Shown: one piece after another, positions 59,315 through 64,000 of the stretch
Layout of the letters: the number at the start of each line of letters is the position of its first letter
Position numbering within the stretch: position 1 is the stretch's first letter
NCBI GenBank assembly: GCA_023653785.1
Contig: JAMKCH010014234.1
Location: forward strand, 47,057 to 111,056
Source of the DNA: Ophioderma brevispina
Taxonomy: Eukaryota > Echinodermata > Ophiuroidea > Amphilepidida > Ophiodermatidae
Length of the DNA stretch: 64,000 nucleotides
Reading direction: 5' to 3'
Notes under the pieces: generated by a model
Databases searched by the model: none
What the model saw: only the letters and a program-made list of their open reading frames with translations
What the model was told of the DNA's origin: nothing
Program-made: the position numbers and the translations under genes

Positions 59315-62295
59315 TTTGAATTTTAAAAGGGAGCGGCGGAATGTCAATTGCAAGTACATTAAATAATTGGCACCAAAAAGGGGGTTTTAGCAAGCCTGGG
59401 AAAAAACATGAAGGGGCGGGGGGTGGTAAACCACCCCCCCCCCTTCGGTAGAGAGGGTTAACTGTCACCGACCTCTATGGTTTTCCAGACCGCTCAGTTC
59501 CTGTTAAATGCCCTCATGAACAAACTTCTCCAAAATATTAGATGATATTTTTCTTGACCAGACATGACGTCACCCATATGACACTCGATCATCTAAGCAC
59601 AAAACAAACCTCCTATTGAGCCTGCTATAGAAGATTTAGAGGACAAGTCACCGACGCTAGGTCACCGATGGCAATTCGCGCATGTGTAGTACATTCGGGT
59701 GCCTGACCTAAGTATACACACCGAATATAGTTAAATCTTGGTGTGTACATTGTACGTGTCATGTAACACATGCTTGAAGCCGCGCCCACGCCCCGGTCCG
59801 CGCATATAATTATGACAGCAATCACTACTCCCATTGCCATTTCGGCCGTTAAACTTGGTTCGGATGCCGGAAATAGTATGATATTTGCTATGTAACTTAT
59901 TTAAAATTATAAATGTCCACCTGCAATGATGACACTGGGGGTTAAGGAATGATCTAAGTAATACCGACACAGATAGTAATCCCATAGTCAATTATATAGC
60001 AGAATCTACGATTATTTGGCGAGTACTTTTTCAACCTCAATTTCCGGGATTGGCCTCATGGCACAACATACTAACATAAAACCAATACCAAACACCAACA
60101 ACGGAAAGTCTTATTAAATTGTTTCAGGCTTCCGTAGCGAGACCTACCGGATTTCCCATTATCATTGCGCATATAATTTTTGACCACTTGAGGTTTAAAA
60201 ACGTCTCTCGAACGTCTTGAACACATATTGCAGAATATCCAAAATCTCCCCAGCTGTATCACAAATATGACACCACCATTCAGTAATGAGAGTAATGATG
60301 CGGCTCTTCATTTGTAAAATTGTATTGAAGAAGTGTGTACGTGCTAAGGAACCTATATGTCAGACAGACTAACACCAAGCTCGCAATACCAACAGGATTC
60401 AAAGTCCCTCTTATGAATTCATTAGATGTCCGTCTTAAACAGTCCTCCTCCTTTGGTCCCGTCTTAAACAGTCCTCCTCCTTAGCTGTTCTTAAAGCAAC
60501 TCTAAAATGCAGTTCATTAATTCATATATCTCTGGCTCATTATTAGTGATTTGGTAACTTACCGTATTCTTTACTTATCTGTTTTTTTTTTTTTGGTTGT
60601 TGTTGGTGTTTGTTATTATTAATTTCTGTTGGGTCAGCCCTCCTTTCTTTGATGTGCATGGGCAATTTACAATTATGCTTTTTTCTGATTCCTTCTACTA
60701 GATCTTTACCGACAACATTTCTATGTTGTGCTAATTGTGTAACTCCTGCATGGGTGCCACTAAAACACGCGCTTTTGCGTTTTCCCTGGCATCCACATCT
60801 CTTGCAAATTATATTTATATAATTTTTTTCATTCTGTTTTTCAAATACGATTATCATTAAAATTTTATTGAGTTCTATGTATTTGTGCCTTGGCATATCT
60901 CTCTGTAGACTGCAGTGATGACATTAGAGCAAGCCTGATATGGATTTACGTAAAGTCGTAACGTGCTAAATCGTAAACGAAGCTACGTGTACTGTGTACT
61001 GTTGTTTACTAACTCTTTATGGGATTTACAGTCATGATGGTGAACGCTATTGAATCTTACACGTATGCTAATGGAAATTAGCGATGGCACGCCATTGAAG
61101 TTTTTTCTATCATCAGGTTGATTTCATTTCAAGTGCCTCTACAGAAATGCGCTCGAGTGTGTGTATGGTTTTCTTGTTGTTTTCATCTGTTTCTTTCCTT
61201 CCATTTGAGTGATTTTATTTTGCTTGTGTAAGTGTTCTTGTTTTTGTGTGTGTATGTGTGTGTGTTTTTTCTTTTTTTGACATTTTACGGCAATTTATCC
61301 CATAAAAAAAAACCCTCAGATAGATTTTATTGCTCATCTATGAAAAATATTTTTTGTTATATGGTCGAACCCATTATTTATAGACCAGCTGAGATCGCAA
61401 TTTGGGGCTAAAAACACCTAAATTGTTTCACCCAATTTTGAGTGTACACGACCCCGACATTTTCTATTTTGAATCTGGAAACCCTGGGCACCCCGATATG
61501 GTAGCCACAAAGCGTTCAAAATAATAGCCTTACTATGGTTGGGTATAGGAAATACAACCTTGAAATATATTTTCTTTTCTCAAAAACTTATTTGAGAAAA
61601 ACACAAACAATTTTGACTTGACAAATCATCTCGAGGTATGATTTCTTAAAAACAAAACAAAAATATTTTTTGATAAAAAACAACCAAAACCAAATAATAA
61701 CGGCCAAGCATAAGACTTATGTCTGTACTGCTTCTGAGACATTTTGTTCTACTAGGCCTGCATTAAAAATTGAAATGATTTGCAGACTCTGGTCCGACAT
61801 GTCTGTGCCGACGAGAATCTTTTGGGTATGGCATCCATCACTCGCCAATGCAAGTCAACTTGAGCTGGTTTTATTTACAAAAAAAACAAGGTTACTTCCA
61901 TTTGTAATTTAATTAAATAAGTGATCTTGACATTCTAGTTATCACCGAGCCTCCATGGCGTGCAAATACCACTTGATGAAAAAAACATAACATGGTATAG
62001 ACAGGGCATGGGACGTGGCATGGAAATGTATTGACAGAGCATTAAGAAGCCGTAATTATTCCTTTGTCTTGCTTATCAACAGTAGCAAAAGTAGCAAAAA
62101 AAAATCGAACTGCCCATGACTGATTTTTTCCTGGAAAGAACGAAAACACCTGCAATTGATTGCTAACTAAAGAGCCCCTTGACCTAATTTTAATTATTGT
62201 CAATTGTCTCGTTTATCTCGTTGTGGCCGTGTTTTCGTTCTTTCAAGTGACCAAATAAAGGACACAATTTAAGTCGTTGAAACATCTAGACCCTT
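59315..62295. other. No gene assigned
   Basis: 59412-59460 is another scrap of the GGTTACCACC family. The minus ORF at 60543-60896 (117 codons) contains ICKRCGCQGKRKSACFSG, a Cys/Lys-rich stretch that might bind zinc; I cannot name it. The rest is AT-rich non-coding. Confidence 0.4.
60428..60482 (+). repeat. 27-bp tandem duplication
   Basis: GTCTTAAACAGTCCTCCTCC occurs twice in a row, separated by TTTGGTCCC. Minor recent slippage or unequal exchange. Confidence 0.8.
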
Positions 62296-62298
62296 TGG

Positions 62299-62700
62299 TT
62301 CGTTCCGGTCCCTCCTCCTTGAATGCTGTTTGCTATCTGAAAAAAATATATCACATTTTTTTCCATTTGTTGATGGGGGAATCAACTGCCTCACCACATC
62401 GTGTTGTTTTACGGGTGATTTTAATTCACGGGATGTGAAACAGATAATGATGCCAATATCCTTTATTGAAATCTTAAATTCACCAAGCTCAACCAATACA
62501 TTCAAGGTCCCACACACGTGGAAGGTCGTACTCTCGACTTGATGATTTTCACGTCATTCTGATACCCTCATTTGTAAAGTACAAAAATATTCGGACTAAC
62601 CATCTGAATCATTATGCGGTAATTGTTGGCCTTGAACCACCAAAAGTTTGTTGTCTCGACTTCGCGACATAAATTGGACCAGATTAATGGCACGTACTTG
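62299..62700 (+). mobile_element. LINE APE-type endonuclease fragment
   Basis: In adjoining frames: FVPVPPP (62299-62319, cf. VYRPPPS), TGDFNSRD at 62411-62434, FIEILNSPS, THVEGRTLDLMIF at 62512-62550, and NHYAVIVGL at 62607-62633 (cf. SDH-AV). These are the conserved C-terminal endonuclease blocks of CR1/jockey-type LINEs, in the right order and spacing. Frame changes show decay. It could belong to the same clade as the polymerase piece at 27680, but nothing links the two directly. Confidence 0.75.
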
Positions 62701-62704
62701 TCAA

Positions 62705-64000
62705 TATTGACCCAACATCGCCCAACATTGCATGCTGTTAATTAAGTGATGTGCTGCGTGTACTGAGAGACTTGGCAACAGGCATCTCAAAAGACCAAAG
62801 CCGCAAAGGTTAAACCAAATGCACCATGCGGCCCTTTTTGGGCAGAACTACGTAACTCAAATTTTGGACCTCTTTGAGATAAAGTTATTTCTGAGCAATC
62901 TGGGACGCTGCTTTCACATGTTCGACACAAAGTCCTAAACATCCAGAATGTTTTCCCTTCTGAGATGCACATCCAACGCGTGTGCCGTTTTACCATCTAA
63001 GGTATTTTTTCGGCAAAACTACTGCGTATCTACAAGTTACGTGTCATTTTCTCTAAAAACTACGTAACGTAAGATACGTGTTTTTGCCATAAAAACTTTC
63101 TTTGAGTGCCACTATTTTGCTCTTCATTTAATGGGACCCTAGAGGGTAAGATCACACGAAAAGAGGGTAGAGATAAACTAAAAAATGTACAGTAAACCAC
63201 AAGAATTTTATTTCCTTTGTAAGTGATATTTTGTGTTTAGCATTGAAATATAGCTTTTCCGTGTGTCCCAAAAAAAAAAAAAAAACTCACACTACTTGGT
63301 GGCGGCTCATAAGTTTTTGAACAAAGCACGTGACTCTTATTCTTTGTTTGTAAGGTAAGATGGGAATGTTAGCTAATATTCCTGAAACGTCATAAAGGCA
63401 GCGTCCATATTTTTAAGATATTACCCCAACAATCCAGTACCCGCAGAACCAATTTTTAACAAAAATGAGAGCTTTGTTTAACCACAAGACTGCAATGAAA
63501 GGACAGAATGAACAATACATATTGATTGCAATCACATTTACTTGCCCAAATTTCTTGCAGAACACTTCATACTTGGTCAATGACTGCATTTACTAATTAT
63601 TATTTAACTGATAATAATAAAACATTAACTTCTTGGTGATAAAATATGTTGTCAAGAAGATATAAACTGATTACAATCATAACAAAACACCTCCACAATT
63701 ACACAAAATGATAAATGCCGTTGGGCTGGAACTGCTTGTTACCGAAATAATGTTTACTTCTTCTCACTTTATGAAGGTAAAACCTATTATTTTCAAAACA
63801 CAAACCTCAATAACATATCAGTATCTTTATTTTGGCCTTACTTTTGGTTCAAGATATTGAAAACTCTTTGTGTCCTGCGTCACAAAATGATGATGAATAA
63901 TTAGCTCTAATCCAATTCAGTCTTATTTGGACAAATCAAAGAGTTTGTTGATCATACATTTCATAAATTCGACCGGTTTTAAATAAAGCTGTTTGCGTGT
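62705..64000. other. No gene seen
   Basis: 62705-62990 may continue the LINE in decayed form. After that, AT-rich non-coding DNA to the window end; A15 run at 63271-63285. Confidence 0.4.

Noticed and set aside
60543..60896. 117-codon ORF with ICKRCGCQGKRKSACFSG
   Set aside because: The Cys/Lys pattern is suggestive, but I cannot match it to a family; the C-terminal Q/K run is an A-rich tract. Left as non-gene pending a profile search.

Overview
This is animal nuclear DNA, AT-rich and almost gene-empty, with the repeat load expected of a marine invertebrate. I infer a non-vertebrate deuterostome such as an echinoderm or hemichordate, but the sequence does not settle the phylum. There are no bacterial operons, no CRISPR array, and no tRNA or rRNA gene that I can recognise. 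Long homopolymers and one-base indels among otherwise similar repeat copies suggest either old decay or imperfectly polished long reads, so frame breaks should be read with caution.

The only cellular gene I can support is one coding exon on the minus strand at 14337-14912. It ends in an oxidoreductase-like domain with a CC-x3-C-x2-C motif and is an OXLD1 homologue. Its 5' exon and start codon are not resolved. Everything else recognisable is mobile or repetitive.

Layout. 0-13 kb: short TIR and foldback elements, several with clean target-site duplications (9-bp pairs at 3745-4033 and 11959-12220, 8-bp at 3146-3439, TTAA at 1022-1528, 4443-4957 and 7977-8331). 13.5-20.5 kb: a TTAA-flanked family with one short and one 3-kb copy, the OXLD1 exon between them, and a LINE reverse-transcriptase (RT) scrap at 15.99-16.22 kb. 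21.5-23.3 kb: a TIR element. 23.5-30.2 kb: a composite satellite block made of about 11 palindromic units, a telomere-like (CCCTAA-containing) 44-bp minisatellite, a 2.3-kb direct duplication and an inverted third partial copy, with a decayed CR1/L2-type LINE 3' end between the copies. 30.4-41 kb: TTTGATA-type minisatellites, a 1-kb imperfect palindrome and foldbacks. 43.7-60 kb: four copies of a 550-650-bp family marked by GGTTACCACC, a decayed Penelope-like element on the minus strand at 48.5-49.65 kb, GC-rich minisatellites, and a 65-bp array in both orientations at 53.8-55.1 kb. 62.3-62.7 kb: the APE-type endonuclease of another LINE.

The LINE and Penelope pieces are all broken. The short elements have no coding capacity that I can see and would depend on enzymes encoded elsewhere. 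The most unusual structure is the 23.5-30.2 kb composite array.
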